64,000 bases of DNA from Saccharomycopsis phalli (taxonomy: Eukaryota > Ascomycota > Saccharomycetes > Ascoideales > Saccharomycopsidaceae). Below are positions 41,355-51,599 of the stretch, piece after piece. How positions within the stretch are numbered: the first letter of the stretch is position 1; each line of letters starts with the position of its first letter. Under the pieces are notes generated by a model. It had not been told where the DNA came from. It saw only the letters and a program-made list of their open reading frames with translations, and ran no database searches. The stretch is taken from positions 1,860,001-1,924,000 of the forward strand of contig CP073212.1 in NCBI GenBank assembly GCA_020342235.1, in the 5' to 3' direction. Made by a program: the position numbers and the translations under genes.

Positions 41355-42686
41355 CTACAAATAAATACCAACGGTTTTTTCCCAGTTTGCATCCCAGGTG
41401 TTTTCACTTTCTTTCAAGGCCCCGCTCTTGATCTTGTCATACACCACATTGTCAAGCAAAACGTTTTCCAACTGTTTCTTTAAACATTCACTGGTATTTT
41501 CCTCCAAGACAAATCCATTGACACCGTTTTTGACAAGTTCTTGAATCGTGTCAAACTTCACACTGATTGTTGGAATCCCCACTCCGAAAAAGTCGAGGAT
41601 CTTCATTGGTAGATCAATGCCACTGCTTGAAATATGAAGTGAGACCGCTAAATCAGCCACACCAATCACCTCGGCATATTCCTCGTTGGAAAACCACTGG
41701 TTTTTAATCACAATATTCTGCGAAAAGCCAAGATCGGAGATTCTCCGGTGGAAATTATCCTGCTCAGGACCTTTTCCTGTCACTATCAAGTACACTTTTG
41801 GAAGGTTTTTGAGGGATATCTCAAGATCGTAGGCCTTCAAGGCGTCCAAAAGGATATTGAAATCCTCATCGATCGTAAACGACGTGCTTGACAACAAAAT
41901 TTTGTCTCTATGGAGATCGATTCCGGGAAATATCTTTGGGAACTTTTGTACTACTGCAGCTCGGTCAGCCAATGGTCGAAACTGGTTCGCAGGACGGTCG
42001 TACAAATTAATGAATTTTGTACTGTTCTGACCGTGATAAATCTGCCCATTAAGATACTGCTTCATGTTCTGAGAAACTGTCAAATTGAGCCAGCATGTTC
42101 GACTAAAATAATACTCATATTGCTTCATGACCCATACCCCAACCCGGGACACGAGCCCCGACCCGAGTTTAAGCTGGAGGAGCGAGAAGTTGAGGTTGTG
42201 CCAATCGAGAATGATTTTAGAGTTTTGCGAGTAGAAAAACTGCCAGACGGCAATGATATGAAGCACTGGAAGTATCGGTGGATTCTGAATCAAAATGTAC
42301 TTGGAAAACCGCATGTCTTCACTCAAAAGTCGCCATATGGTCACGTGCTGTCTCACGACCTTGGCCAACATGCCAATGAGGCCTCGAGATTTTATAACGG
42401 GGATTTCAACAATTGAGATGTTTGGATTTCTAGTAATAAACTCGGGTAGATTACTCTGGAGGTATCCAAAAAGCTGTACTTTGTATTTTTTGGATAGGTT
42501 CTTGGCGTGGTAAAGCATTCTAGGAGAATGACCCAAATCACCAAGGACAATAACCAAGGCTTGTGGTTTGGTTTGACGGTATGCTTGTTCTGTAAACTGT
42601 GGAAGGAGCACATAGAAAATGAGGATAATGATTAAGTAGGCTACCACAAGGATGGCCAAGTATTTCCAAAAAGGCCAATCTAACAT
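41355..42686 (-). CDS. ALG1: Alg1 beta-1,4-mannosyltransferase
   Basis: From the ATG at 42686 the product is 443 residues, close to yeast Alg1 (449). A single N-terminal membrane segment (about 6-30, WKYLAILVVAYLIIILIFYV) is followed by a cytosolic GT33 glycosyltransferase with VIVLGDLGHSPRMLYHA near 45, ILDWHNLNFSLL, and a C-terminal nucleotide-sugar half (VTGKGPEQD, VADLAVSLHISSSGIDLPMKILD). Alg1 adds the first mannose to GlcNAc2-PP-dolichol on the cytosolic face of the ER. Three further codons lie in frame upstream but without an ATG. Confidence 0.95.
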   Translation of the reverse strand: MLDWPFWKYLAILVVAYLIIILIFYVLLPQFTEQAYRQTKPQALVIVLGDLGHSPRMLYHAKNLSKKYKVQLFGYLQSNLPEFITRNPNISIVEIPVIKSRGLIGMLAKVVRQHVTIWRLLSEDMRFSKYILIQNPPILPVLHIIAVWQFFYSQNSKIILDWHNLNFSLLQLKLGSGLVSRVGVWVMKQYEYYFSRTCWLNLTVSQNMKQYLNGQIYHGQNSTKFINLYDRPANQFRPLADRAAVVQKFPKIFPGIDLHRDKILLSSTSFTIDEDFNILLDALKAYDLEISLKNLPKVYLIVTGKGPEQDNFHRRISDLGFSQNIVIKNQWFSNEEYAEVIGVADLAVSLHISSSGIDLPMKILDFFGVGIPTISVKFDTIQELVKNGVNGFVLEENTSECLKKQLENVLLDNVVYDKIKSGALKESENTWDANWEKTVGIYL

Positions 42687-43267
42687 GTTGAACAAGGTGA
42701 TTAAGTTGTAATTTGTTACCTGGCTTACTTGGGGGTACTGAATTCCAATTATGGTAATATGCCTTTATTGCTAACGATTGATCTTTCCTGTAGATGTGAT
42801 TGCACTGATGATCGGACTTGAGCTAGTCGTATTGGTGACTATTCTGTGTGATGTGAGGTAATTGATTCGATTTAATTTCAATTACTGGGTATTCACTGTC
42901 GACCTGGATCTGTGTCTGAATGGTATTGGTAATCTGGAACTGGCTAATTAAACTAGTTTTATCAACTTATTTTGATCCACAAACCTATTCTCAACAGGTT
43001 CTAATCTCCAGTTGGTAATTCACAAGGCTGTTTTTGAAGATGTTGCAATCAGTTCTTGAACCAATTGAGTCTCGCTTCGAAGTTAGGCTTGGCAGCTTGT
43101 GATTGGATTATGTTAGAGTCGTATCAGGACAGTCACTCTGCGTATGTGGGTATAAACTTCAATCTTCTTGTACTGGGCTGTAATATGACACCTGATTTGG
43201 GCCTGTATTTATAGCCTGTCCATTTGTGACCAGCTGTATTTTTCAGGTGACTTGTTGATACCCGCCT
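42687..43267. other. Promoter region of divergent ALG1 and YSA1
   Basis: A 0.58 kb AT-rich spacer between divergent genes. I see no repeats or strong motifs. Confidence 0.5.
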
Positions 43268-43954
43268 ATGAGAATACGCAACCTAATGAAGAAGTCGCCA
43301 GAATTAGCCAAGATCAAAAGCATTGTCCCGCTTCAAGGAAGCGATGCAAAATGGACAAAGTTGGAGAAAGTCCACTATTATAATCCCAACGGCGAAGGTA
43401 TGTTGTAAGCTGTGTTTCGACTGTACTAATGAGAACGCGACTGGGAGATGGCAGCAAGAACTACCCGGGTTCCTGGAGCGGCTATTGATGGGGTAGGGAT
43501 AATCGCGCTTTCCAGCACTTTGCCTCGTCGGATTGTGCTCCAGAAGCAGTTTAGACCCCCTGTTGAAGGAGTGTGCATTGAGTTTCCAGCAGGGTTGCTC
43601 GATGCCAATGAGACTCCACTTCAGTGTGCTATTCGGGAGCTTCATGAGGAGACTGGGTACGTCTGTAAGGAGTCGGATCATCTTGCGAGTTCAGATGTGT
43701 TGTTTAACGATGCTGGATTTACAAATACCAATTTGGTGAGTGTCAGTCTTGAGGTGGACATGAGTCGCCCTGAGAATGTCAATCCGGTTCCGGACCTTGA
43801 GCCAAATGAGTTTATTGAGACTTTTTGGGTAGAGTTGGACAAGTTTCCTGAAGAGTTGCAAAAGTTGGCTGCCCAGGGGTACAAAATCGACTCGAAAGTG
43901 GGTAGTATTGCCATGGGCATGAATTTGGCCCGTAAGTTGGGAAAGCCATTGTGA
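43268..43954 (+). CDS. YSA1: ADP-ribose pyrophosphatase (Nudix), one intron
   Basis: Two exons (43268-43397 and 43434-43954) encode 216 residues. The join restores NGEERDWEMAARTTR, equivalent to the conserved segment before the Nudix fold in Ysa1. A complete Nudix box (G-x5-E-x7-REL-x-EE-x-GY, from GLLDANE to EETGY) follows LQKQFRPPVEGVCIEFPAG. Ysa1 hydrolyses ADP-ribose to AMP and ribose-5-phosphate and limits signalling by O-acetyl-ADP-ribose. A second in-frame ATG (43286) would shorten the N terminus by six residues. The unspliced second exon alone would lack the N-terminal dimer strand, which supports the intron. Confidence 0.93.
43398..43433 (+). other. 36-nt intron in YSA1
   Basis: The intron has donor GTATGT, branch-like TACTAAT (43424-43430) and acceptor GAG ending at 43433. 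One nucleotide separates the branch motif from the AG. Splicing joins G to AA to form a Glu codon. Confidence 0.9.
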
Positions 43955-46114
43955 ATTGTGTGATATATAGTCAATGTGATGTTGCTATTGGTGTATAATC
44001 TACTAAAAATGACTTGCTTCTCCTTTGGCATGAATCATGTATTTCCCAACCCATGCTATTAAAGTAGCAACCTCGACGAATAAAAGAATGCAAGGCGAAT
44101 CACTTGTATATCAAAATTGATTTTCTCTATTTTTAAGTATAGTGAGAAACTTTTCAAGCCATTTATTTGGAGGTTAAAATTGCATTGTTTTCATCTTTGG
44201 GTGGTGTTTAGAATTAATGCTCAATGGAAGACGTCGATAGAAAGAAGTCATTTAATCATCTACTACTGTGTGATGGTCTATTCATTTGTTGGAACGTACT
44301 ATTTCAGTTTATAAGCACCTGTTGAAAGTTTCTATCTCTGACACAGAGTTTTTTCTCGACGACCACATAGCAGCACCGTCATGGACGGCAAAGTATCAAT
44401 CTCCCCCGGGATTCTGGATGATTTAGCGAGATGGTTTTATTTGAGGTGATAATCAAGATGTTCTAAGCAGTTGAATTGTAGCATCGGTCTTCTGAATGTA
44501 GTCATCTTGGCAGGGTACCGGATAATACTACGGTATATCACTGGATACTATGGTGTAGCAGTGGATACTACGGTATACCTCTATGTAGGAACATTGTAGT
44601 CATTTACCAACGTCTACATAAATATAGATTCCAACGTTCAAGATGACACAACAGAATCTAACCATGTCAAGCGGAAATATGGATAGGTCCATGGAAAAAT
44701 CAAAGTTTCCAAATCATGCACAACCTCAATAACCCATGCTAGTATAAAGTTCAAGCATTGGCCTTGTCCAATTGGTCATTGTGTCCCCTCTATTAGGTAA
44801 GAAAATTAATGACTGGCATTGACAGCACCTAGAAGCCTCCACCAGAGACCTCCACCAGAGACCTCCACCTAGAAACTTGTATACCACTGGCTATTTGAAC
44901 TTGGAATAGTCATTTTCCATTTGGTTCAAGCAGGAGACTAAATGTGGATAGATTCAGTTTCTTAATACCAGGAGGTTCAATTAATGATTAAAGTGGGGAT
45001 CTGGTGAGGAGTCTGGAAAGTTTAATTTATGCCGTCGATGCGAAATGTTTAAATGACACCAAGCATATGGCTTTGCTTGCAGAGTTGTAAATGGTGGAGA
45101 ATTTCCGTTTTCAAATTAGAATTTAGATTGGCTGAGGCCGTTTGTAATTCTGTGAAGCATGGAGTGGACGTTGGCAATTGCTATCCATGATTATAGTGCA
45201 ATCATGAACCAGGTGTAGGAATACGACCAGCACATGGCGACATGTAATGTCTATCATTGAGCGAGATAAAACTGGCGATTTACAGTGTGTAGTTGATGTT
45301 GTTTAGTATAGAATTGGCAATCACTGGGCAGTTGGTACAAGCTACAGTTTTCCAAGCCTCTTCAACTGACGATGCATTTTCAAGCATTACGCATTTTTCA
45401 AGCAATTCTATCATTGAAACATCAGTAATACCAAAGACCGGCAATAAAATAGCGTAAATCAGGCACAGCTCAGTGCCTGACATACTAATTCCAGTGATGG
45501 CATACTAATACCAGTGCTGACATACTAATACCAGTGCTGACATACTAATACCAGTGATGGCATACTAATTCCAGTCCAGTCATACCAATTCCAGTCCAGT
45601 CATACCAATTCCAGTCCAGTCATACCAATTCCAGTCCAGTCATACCAATTCCAGTCCAGTCATACCAATTCCAGTCCAGTCATACCAATTCCAGTCCAGT
45701 CATACCAATTCCAGTCCAGTCATACCAATTCCAGTCCAGTCATACCAATTCCAGTCCAGTCATACCAATTCCAGTCCAGCCATACTAATACCAGTCCTGG
45801 CTAATACCAACCAACCAATGACATGGAAAAAGTTCAATGACACACAGATTAGCGAAAATGTAGCAGCAATACTTCAATGAATCGCATGACCAAGCCTAGC
45901 GGCAGTGCGACCCATTGGCTGCGTGACCATCAAGACAATGGGTAGCAGGTAAAGATGCGTTGCTCTTTGCACTTTGACACATTGGACAAGTACAGAGGAC
46001 TGGCGTCACCTGCCCAACTTAAATAAAGCGCAACGACTACGGTTCAACAAAAACATTGTAAATTGACAGAATATTCACGCTAGCAAAACTGGTTTTCATC
46101 CACGCACGTCCGGG
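43955..46114. other. Repeat-bearing 2.1 kb spacer
   Basis: The spacer lies between convergent YSA1 and the left acetyl-CoA synthetase gene. The 20-bp minisatellite at 45481-45800 dominates. Smaller repeats include GGATACTACGGTAT-type units (44518-44580) and ACCTCCACCAGAGACCTCCA (44834-44875). Short frames (44117-44314; 45280-45483 minus) resemble no known protein. No tRNA, LTR or centromere-like element is recognised. Confidence 0.5.
45481..45800. repeat. 20-bp minisatellite, 16 units
   Basis: Sixteen exact 20-bp periods run from 45481 to 45800. Nine central units are identical (CATACCAATTCCAGTCCAGT, 45581-45760). Outer units vary (CATACTAATACCAGTGCTGA and similar). Identical core and diverged edges indicate recent central expansion. 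The spacing lacks CRISPR-type unique spacers. Confidence 0.97.
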
Positions 46115-48097
46115 TTACGCCGACTTGACGACCTCGATCAAGTGATCAACCACTTGAGGGTTGGACAAGGTACTGGTGTCTCCCAACTGGTCTTCTTCGC
46201 CAGCCAAGATTTTTCGCAAGATGCGGCGCATGATCTTGCCCGAACGGGTCTTTGGGAGGTCGTCGACCAAGAAAATGACCTTTGGTGCGGCAAACGGCCC
46301 GATTTCCTTGCGGACGCCCAAGATGATGTTCTTTTTGATTTCCTCAATGTCGCCGACGTCCTTGTTCTTCAAGGCGACAAACGAGGCAATTGCCTGTCCC
46401 GTGAGCTCGTGGCTGTATCCGACGACTGCGTTTTCTGCCACCAACGGGTTTTCAATGATGGCTGCCTCGATCTCGGCCGTCGACAATCGGTGTCCGCTGA
46501 CGTTGACCACGTCGTCGACTCGCCCAAGCACCCAGTAGAAGCCGTCCTTGTCACGAGCTCCTCCGTCGCCAGTAAAAAAGTATCCTGGGTACGGCTTGAA
46601 GTATGTGTCCAAGTAGCGGTCGTAGTCTTCCCAAATGCTTCTTGTCATGCTAGGCCAGGACTGTTTGATGGCCAAGACGCCCTCGACGTTGTTGCCAGTG
46701 AGTTCTTTGCCGGTGTTTGGGTCGAGGATCGCGGCGTCGATGCCGAAAAACGGAAGCGACGCACTGCCTGGCTTCATTGGCGTCAATCCAGCCAATGGGC
46801 AGATCAAGTGGGACCCAGTCTCTGTTTGCCAATATGTGTCCTGGATGGTGCATCTGCCCTGGCCGATTTTCTCGTTGTACCACTCCCATATTTCTGCGGC
46901 GATTGGCTCACCGACGGAGCCCAACGAGCGAAGCGATGACAAGTCGTACTTGGAGATGAACTTGTCGCCGGCCTTTTTGAGCAACCGGAGTGCGGTTGGA
47001 GCCACGTAGAACTGGTTCACCTTGTACTTTTCCACGACCTCCCAGTAGCGGCCAAAGTCCGGATACGCTGGGGTGCCTTCAAACACCAATGTGGCACAAC
47101 CGTTCAACAACGGGCCGTAGACGACATAGGTGTGACCTGTGATCCAGCCAATGTCGCCGGCGGTGAAGAACACGTCGGTTGGATGGACGTCAAACACGTA
47201 CTTTGTCGTGAGCAACGCGTTGAGAAGGTATCCTGCGGTGGTGTGCTGGATGCCCTTTGGTTTCCCAGTGGATCCTGAGGTGTAGAGGAGAAACAACGTG
47301 TCCTCGGAGGATACTGGCACAGGAGGATAGTACGGCTTGTACTTTTTCATTTCCTCATGATACCACACGTCTCTTCCGGAGATGAACGGCACGTGCTTGT
47401 TGCCGGTGCGCTTGACCACAATGACGTTGCGCACCTGAGGAGTCTCCTTCAAGGCCTCGTCGACGATCTTCTTTGTCTCGATGATCTTGCCGCCACGCTT
47501 CGACTCGTCGGCGGTGATGACGACACGTGAGTCTGCGTTGTTGACCCGGTCACGAAGCGCGCCCGACGAGAATCCGGCAAACACAACCGAGTGGATTGCG
47601 CCAATACGGACAATTGCCATGATGGTGATGATGGCCTCGGGGATCATAGGGAGGTACACTGCAACGGTGTCGCCCTTTTTGACGCCAAGCAGCACCAACA
47701 CCTGCGACAACTGGCACACCTTCTCCAACAACTGGCTGTAGGTGAGGGTGTACCCCTGGCCCGGCTCGTCGGACTCGTAGATGATTGCCGGCTTGTCGGG
47801 AGTGGCAATTGCGTGTCTGTCGACACAGTTGTACGAGGCATTGAGCTCGCCATTCAAGAACCAGGAGGTGTTGAACCCGGTCTTTGGGTACTTGGCGACG
47901 TCAAACGGCTTGGACCAGTGGAGCTCCTTTTTCGCCTGGGCGCCAAAGAACTGCTCTGGGTCTGCGATCGAGTCGCGGTACAACTGCTCGTACTGTGCAA
48001 ACGAGTCGAGGTGCGGCTTTGAAGGGTGGTTTTGGATCCAGTTGGACGGAGGAAGCACGCGGTCCTCGTGCATCAAGTGTTCGTTTTCCAATGGCAT
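46115..48097 (-). CDS. ACS2: Acetyl-CoA synthetase (left copy)
   Basis: The 660-residue enzyme starts [20 protein letters not shown]. It has the acyl-adenylate motif [11 protein letters not shown] (from 272), the WQTETGSH block, [20 protein letters not shown] and the catalytic lysine K621 in RSGKIMRR. It makes acetyl-CoA from acetate, ATP and CoA. No PTS1 or clear mitochondrial signal is seen; the end is VKSA. I chose the ATG at 48097 because upstream codons in the same frame are unlike ACS and a TATAAATA (minus) lies at 48134-48127. It is paralogous to the right copy on the opposite strand. The ACS2 symbol reflects the cytosolic-type N terminus and is tentative. Confidence 0.95.
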   Translation of the reverse strand: MPLENEHLMHEDRVLPPSNWIQNHPSKPHLDSFAQYEQLYRDSIADPEQFFGAQAKKELHWSKPFDVAKYPKTGFNTSWFLNGELNASYNCVDRHAIATPDKPAIIYESDEPGQGYTLTYSQLLEKVCQLSQVLVLLGVKKGDTVAVYLPMIPEAIITIMAIVRIGAIHSVVFAGFSSGALRDRVNNADSRVVITADESKRGGKIIETKKIVDEALKETPQVRNVIVVKRTGNKHVPFISGRDVWYHEEMKKYKPYYPPVPVSSEDTLFLLYTSGSTGKPKGIQHTTAGYLLNALLTTKYVFDVHPTDVFFTAGDIGWITGHTYVVYGPLLNGCATLVFEGTPAYPDFGRYWEVVEKYKVNQFYVAPTALRLLKKAGDKFISKYDLSSLRSLGSVGEPIAAEIWEWYNEKIGQGRCTIQDTYWQTETGSHLICPLAGLTPMKPGSASLPFFGIDAAILDPNTGKELTGNNVEGVLAIKQSWPSMTRSIWEDYDRYLDTYFKPYPGYFFTGDGGARDKDGFYWVLGRVDDVVNVSGHRLSTAEIEAAIIENPLVAENAVVGYSHELTGQAIASFVALKNKDVGDIEEIKKNIILGVRKEIGPFAAPKVIFLVDDLPKTRSGKIMRRILRKILAGEEDQLGDTSTLSNPQVVDHLIEVVKSA

Positions 48098-48418
48098 GCT
48101 GATGGAGATTGGTGGAGCATTGTCTGTATTTATACTCCTACAGGGAGCATCCCTGAGGGGAAGCGTGGGGATTGTTGGGTGACGTGCATCTACAGTGTGG
48201 GGCAGCAACCGATGCACCTCCGTACGAGCGATGGTAGGTTATATTGACAATGGTGCATGTGTATTTCGGTTTTTATCGCCTGTTTTCTTGATGTCTCGTT
48301 TGTTTGGTTATTCGTTTATTTATTCATTTGTTTATTTATTCGTTGTCCCTTGTCCCTTGTCCCTTGTCCGTTGTCCCTCCTGAATACTCGTGACCACGGA
48401 CTTTTTTCGGACAACCTC
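48098..48418. other. Promoter region of the left ACS gene and 3' flank of SUS1
   Basis: A 0.32 kb spacer with TATAAATA (minus strand, 48134-48127), a CCCTGAGGGG stress-element-like palindrome near 48152 and repeated GTCCCTTGTCCCTT (48345-48378) just before the SUS1 stop. Confidence 0.5.
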
Positions 48419-48721
48419 TTAGCCGAGCTCAAAACTCTCCAAGACAAACCGATCAAGCTCCTGCAACACCCCGCGCTTGAGCCCCGTGTCAAGCCGCTGG
48501 TTGTACAACTCGTCCAAGTTCAACTGGCTGAGCACATGGGCAAACAGAAGCTCCAGCAGCTCGTTCTTGCTCAACACCTCCTGGACCTTACTCTGCAACT
48601 CGCCAATCCACCCAGTCTCATACAACTGCTCCCGGAGCCGCACCGCAACCTCATTGTACCTCCCACTCTCAATCAACTCCCCAATAATTTCCGCCTTGAT
48701 GTCCTTGGCACTATTGGTCAT
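48419..48721 (-). CDS. SUS1: Sus1/ENY2 subunit of SAGA and TREX-2
   Basis: This single-exon gene of 100 codons matches Sus1/ENY2: IKAEIIGELIESGRYNEVAVRLREQLYETGW, then a helix-rich body and the ending GVLQELDRFVLESFE. Sus1 bridges the SAGA deubiquitinase module and the TREX-2 export complex at the nuclear pore. In S. cerevisiae the gene has two introns; here the frame is continuous. It lies between two acetyl-CoA synthetase genes and shares a 134-bp divergent promoter with the right one. Confidence 0.9.
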   Translation of the reverse strand: MTNSAKDIKAEIIGELIESGRYNEVAVRLREQLYETGWIGELQSKVQEVLSKNELLELLFAHVLSQLNLDELYNQRLDTGLKRGVLQELDRFVLESFELG

Positions 48722-48769
48722 GGGAAATTTCTCAACTTTCCCCCAGTGCCCCGAAAATTGCTTGATAGG

Positions 48770-48808
48770 TCACGTGATACCCCTCCCCGGGTAGCTACCC
48801 TATATATC
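48770..48808. promoter_or_regulatory. SUS1/ACS shared promoter: E-box, palindrome, TATA
   Basis: Within 134 bp between divergent starts lie TCACGTGA (48770-48777), a C-rich CCCCTCCCC, a perfect 12-bp palindrome GGGTAGCTACCC (48789-48800) and TATATATC (48801-48808), 48 bp before the ACS ATG. The C-rich box resembles Adr1/Mig1-type sites of carbon-regulated genes; that is inference. Confidence 0.5.
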
Positions 48809-48855
48809 TAGCCTCGCATTTCCGTTTGTCCTGAAGCAAACAAAAAAAAAACAAA

Positions 48856-50784
48856 ATGGGCCCCGTACCTCCGACATGGGCTCGTAACCTAGACTACCCT
48901 GCAATGTACCGAGCCTCGGTCGAGGACCCTGAACTGTTTTATGCGGCACTCGGCCGCAAGGAATTGGACTGGGATCGCGATTTCTCCGTTGCAAAGTATC
49001 CGAAATCAGGCTTTGAGGACTCGGCCTGGTTCTTGAACGGCCAGCTCAATGCCTCGTACAACTGTGTCGACAGACACGCAATTGCAAATCGTGACAAGCC
49101 AGCAATCATCTACGAAGCTGATGAGCCGGGCCAGGGGTATACTCTCAGCTACGGCGAATTGCTCGCCAAAGTGTGCCAAATGGCCCAGCTTTTGCAGCTG
49201 CTTGGCGTAAAAAAGGGTGATACCGTCGCAGTGTACCTTCCCATGATCCCCGAAGCCATCATCTCCATCATGGCAATTGTCCGCATTGGCGCAATTCACT
49301 CGGTGGTGTTTGCCGGGTTTTCAGCCAACGCTCTTCGCGACCGGATCAACGACGCCAAGTCGAAAATCGTCATCACCACCGATCAGAGTGTGCGAGGTGG
49401 ACGAACCATTGAAACCAAGAAAATCGTCGATCACGCCTTGTCAGAAACCCCCTCTGTAACCAACGTCATTGTGGTCCGTCGAACAGGTGCCGACGTCCGG
49501 CTCGGGTCACGTGATGTTTGGTACCACGAGGCGGTTGCCAAGTTCAAGACATATTGTCCGCCGGTGCCAGTGTCTTCGGAGGATATTTTGTATCTTCTCT
49601 ATACGTCAGGGTCTACCGGGAAACCAAAGGGATTGGTCCATTCCACTGCCGGATACCTTCTCCATGCGCTTCTTACGGCAAAGTATGTGTTTGACATGAA
49701 GTCCTCCGACGTGGTGTTTACTGGTGCTGATATCGGTTGGGTCGCGGGTCACACATATGTCTGCTATGCTCCGTTGCTTGTAGGTGCCACCACCATTGTT
49801 TATGAAGGCACTCCCGTGTATCCTCAGCCAGACCGTTTCTGGCGCATCATCGACACTTACCAGGCAAATATCTTCTATGTTGCCCCGACGGCTTTGCGGT
49901 TGTTGAAACGCGCAGGCGACGACCATATTGCCCCGTTTCTGCTCGCGTCACTTCGTTCTTTGGGCGTGGTTGGTGAACCATGTGCCCCAGAAATATGGGA
50001 CTGGTACTACAACGTCGTGGGTCGGGGCAGGTGCACAGTGCAAGATACCTTTTGGCAGACCGAGACCGGCGGGCCGATGCTTGCTCCCATTGCTGGAGTC
50101 ACAGGCATGAAGCCTGGAAGCGTGTCGTTGCCGTTTTTCGGCATTGACGTTGCGATTCTCGACCCAACATCCGGCGAGGAAATCCACGGAAACAACGTCG
50201 AGGGGGTCTTGGCATTCAAACAGCCTTGGCCGGGGATCGCACGCGGCATCTGGAACGACTACGGGCGGTATTTGGACACATATTTCAAGCCGTACCCTGG
50301 GTACTTCTTCACTGGAGATGGGGCACGACGTGACGAAGATGGGTTCTACTGGATTCTCGGCCGGGTCGACGACGTCTTGAACGTCAGCGGACACCGGTTG
50401 TCGACGGCGGAAATCGAGTCGACCATCTTGGAGAACGAGCTCGTGGCGGAAAACGCAGTTGTCGGATACAGACACGATCTCACGGGGCAGGCGATTGCCT
50501 CGTTTGTGTCGCTCAAGCTGAACACCGACGTCGATGCCAACGAGATCAAGAGTATTCTCCGGTTGTCTGTGCGCAAGGACATTGGTCCGTTTGCTGCTCC
50601 AAAGGTCATTTTTGTCGTGGACGATCTTCCAAAGACCCGTTCGGGCAAGATCATGCGTCGTATCTTGCGGAAGATCTTGGATGGTGAGGAGAATCAATTG
50701 GGTGATACCAGTACGTTGTCCAATCCACAAGTGGTGGACGATCTTATTAAGTTGGTGAATGAGAATTTGAGTTTTCGCCGGTGA
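48856..50784 (+). CDS. ACS1: Acetyl-CoA synthetase (right copy)
   Basis: A complete 642-residue paralogue of the left ACS gene. It keeps [11 protein letters not shown] (from 249), [20 protein letters not shown] and the catalytic lysine K598. Differences include a shorter N terminus ([14 protein letters not shown]), QTETGGPML in place of [16 protein letters not shown]-type changes around the acetyl pocket (GEPCAPEIW versus GEPIAAEIW) and a basic tail (LSFRR). The substitutions near the WQTETG motif could alter activity or substrate preference. It has its own E-box and TATA in the promoter shared with SUS1. The ACS1 symbol is tentative, because fungal ACS1/ACS2 pairs arose more than once. Confidence 0.93.
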   Translation: MGPVPPTWARNLDYPAMYRASVEDPELFYAALGRKELDWDRDFSVAKYPKSGFEDSAWFLNGQLNASYNCVDRHAIANRDKPAIIYEADEPGQGYTLSYGELLAKVCQMAQLLQLLGVKKGDTVAVYLPMIPEAIISIMAIVRIGAIHSVVFAGFSANALRDRINDAKSKIVITTDQSVRGGRTIETKKIVDHALSETPSVTNVIVVRRTGADVRLGSRDVWYHEAVAKFKTYCPPVPVSSEDILYLLYTSGSTGKPKGLVHSTAGYLLHALLTAKYVFDMKSSDVVFTGADIGWVAGHTYVCYAPLLVGATTIVYEGTPVYPQPDRFWRIIDTYQANIFYVAPTALRLLKRAGDDHIAPFLLASLRSLGVVGEPCAPEIWDWYYNVVGRGRCTVQDTFWQTETGGPMLAPIAGVTGMKPGSVSLPFFGIDVAILDPTSGEEIHGNNVEGVLAFKQPWPGIARGIWNDYGRYLDTYFKPYPGYFFTGDGARRDEDGFYWILGRVDDVLNVSGHRLSTAEIESTILENELVAENAVVGYRHDLTGQAIASFVSLKLNTDVDANEIKSILRLSVRKDIGPFAAPKVIFVVDDLPKTRSGKIMRRILRKILDGEENQLGDTSTLSNPQVVDDLIKLVNENLSFRR

Positions 50785-51386
50785 TGAGTTGGTGGTGATG
50801 AGTTGGTGGTGATGAGTTGGCGGTGATGAGTTGGTGGTGATGAGTTGGTGTGATGAGTTGGTGGTGATGAGTTGGCGGTGATGAGTTGGTGGTGATGTTA
50901 TGGTTTGATTTAAGTTTATGGTATATGATTATGTATGACTATGGTATGATTATATGATTATATTGTAAGTTAAAGCCCTTTCTGCTATTTTACCAACTCG
51001 TTTCCTAGTTACTATATTGCAATGATTATTATGTATGATTATAGTATATAATAATATTCAAGGCTATAGCTATACTAGGCCCGGAGATTGATGCTTCACC
51101 TCATACTAAGGACGCTATGTAGTTGTCAAAAACTCTGCGACAGATGAAACTTTCGACTAGAGCTAGTGAATATATAAATTTATGGCATTGGAAGACAATC
51201 AGCTTTTGCCTAGATTATGTAGATTGTAGACTTGAAATGGGTTATCCTTGTGTAATATGCCTTGAAAGAACCAACGGATGGAAAATACAATTGCCATGAT
51301 ATTACTCTGGAAATACAGTTGTACTCAACATCTAAAATAAATATTACCATGGACATATATTCAAGGTGCACACCTAGCTAATACCA

Positions 51387-51521
51387 TTACGCAATAACAC
51401 AAGCGTCCATTGCTTTGGACCCAGGACTGATGCTGTCAGTCATGTAGAGATTATCCTTTTGCTCGTCTTTTGAAGCAGCTTTCTTGTCAGAAGAGGACTT
51501 GTTGATTTTCGGAGTTTGCAT
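51387..51521 (-). CDS. Possible small protein, 44 residues
   Basis: An ATG-started frame encodes MQTPKINKSSSDKKAASKDE, continuing with a hydrophilic body and the ending MDACVIA. Its codon use looks gene-like compared with the AT-rich surroundings (balanced Ser, Lys and Asp codons, few runs). It has no membrane segment or known domain. The C-terminal CVIA is a textbook CaaX box for farnesylation, like yeast a-factor (CVIA). It could therefore be an a-factor-type mating pheromone precursor, though the mature region before the CaaX does not obviously match known pheromones. Confidence 0.45.
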   Translation of the reverse strand: MQTPKINKSSSDKKAASKDEQKDNLYMTDSISPGSKAMDACVIA

Positions 51522-51599
51522 TGTTGATTGATGAATAAATTAAAGTAATTAATGAATAAATTGGAGTAATAGTCTGTTTTATAGTTGATTTTATACATT

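Noticed and set aside
44380-44448. 22-codon frame (MDGKVSISPGILDDLARWFY ...), a possible first exon
   Set aside because: No convincing splice donor or downstream coding exon follows.
45481-45800. CRISPR-like array
   Set aside because: Units are contiguous with no unique spacers, and the context is eukaryotic.
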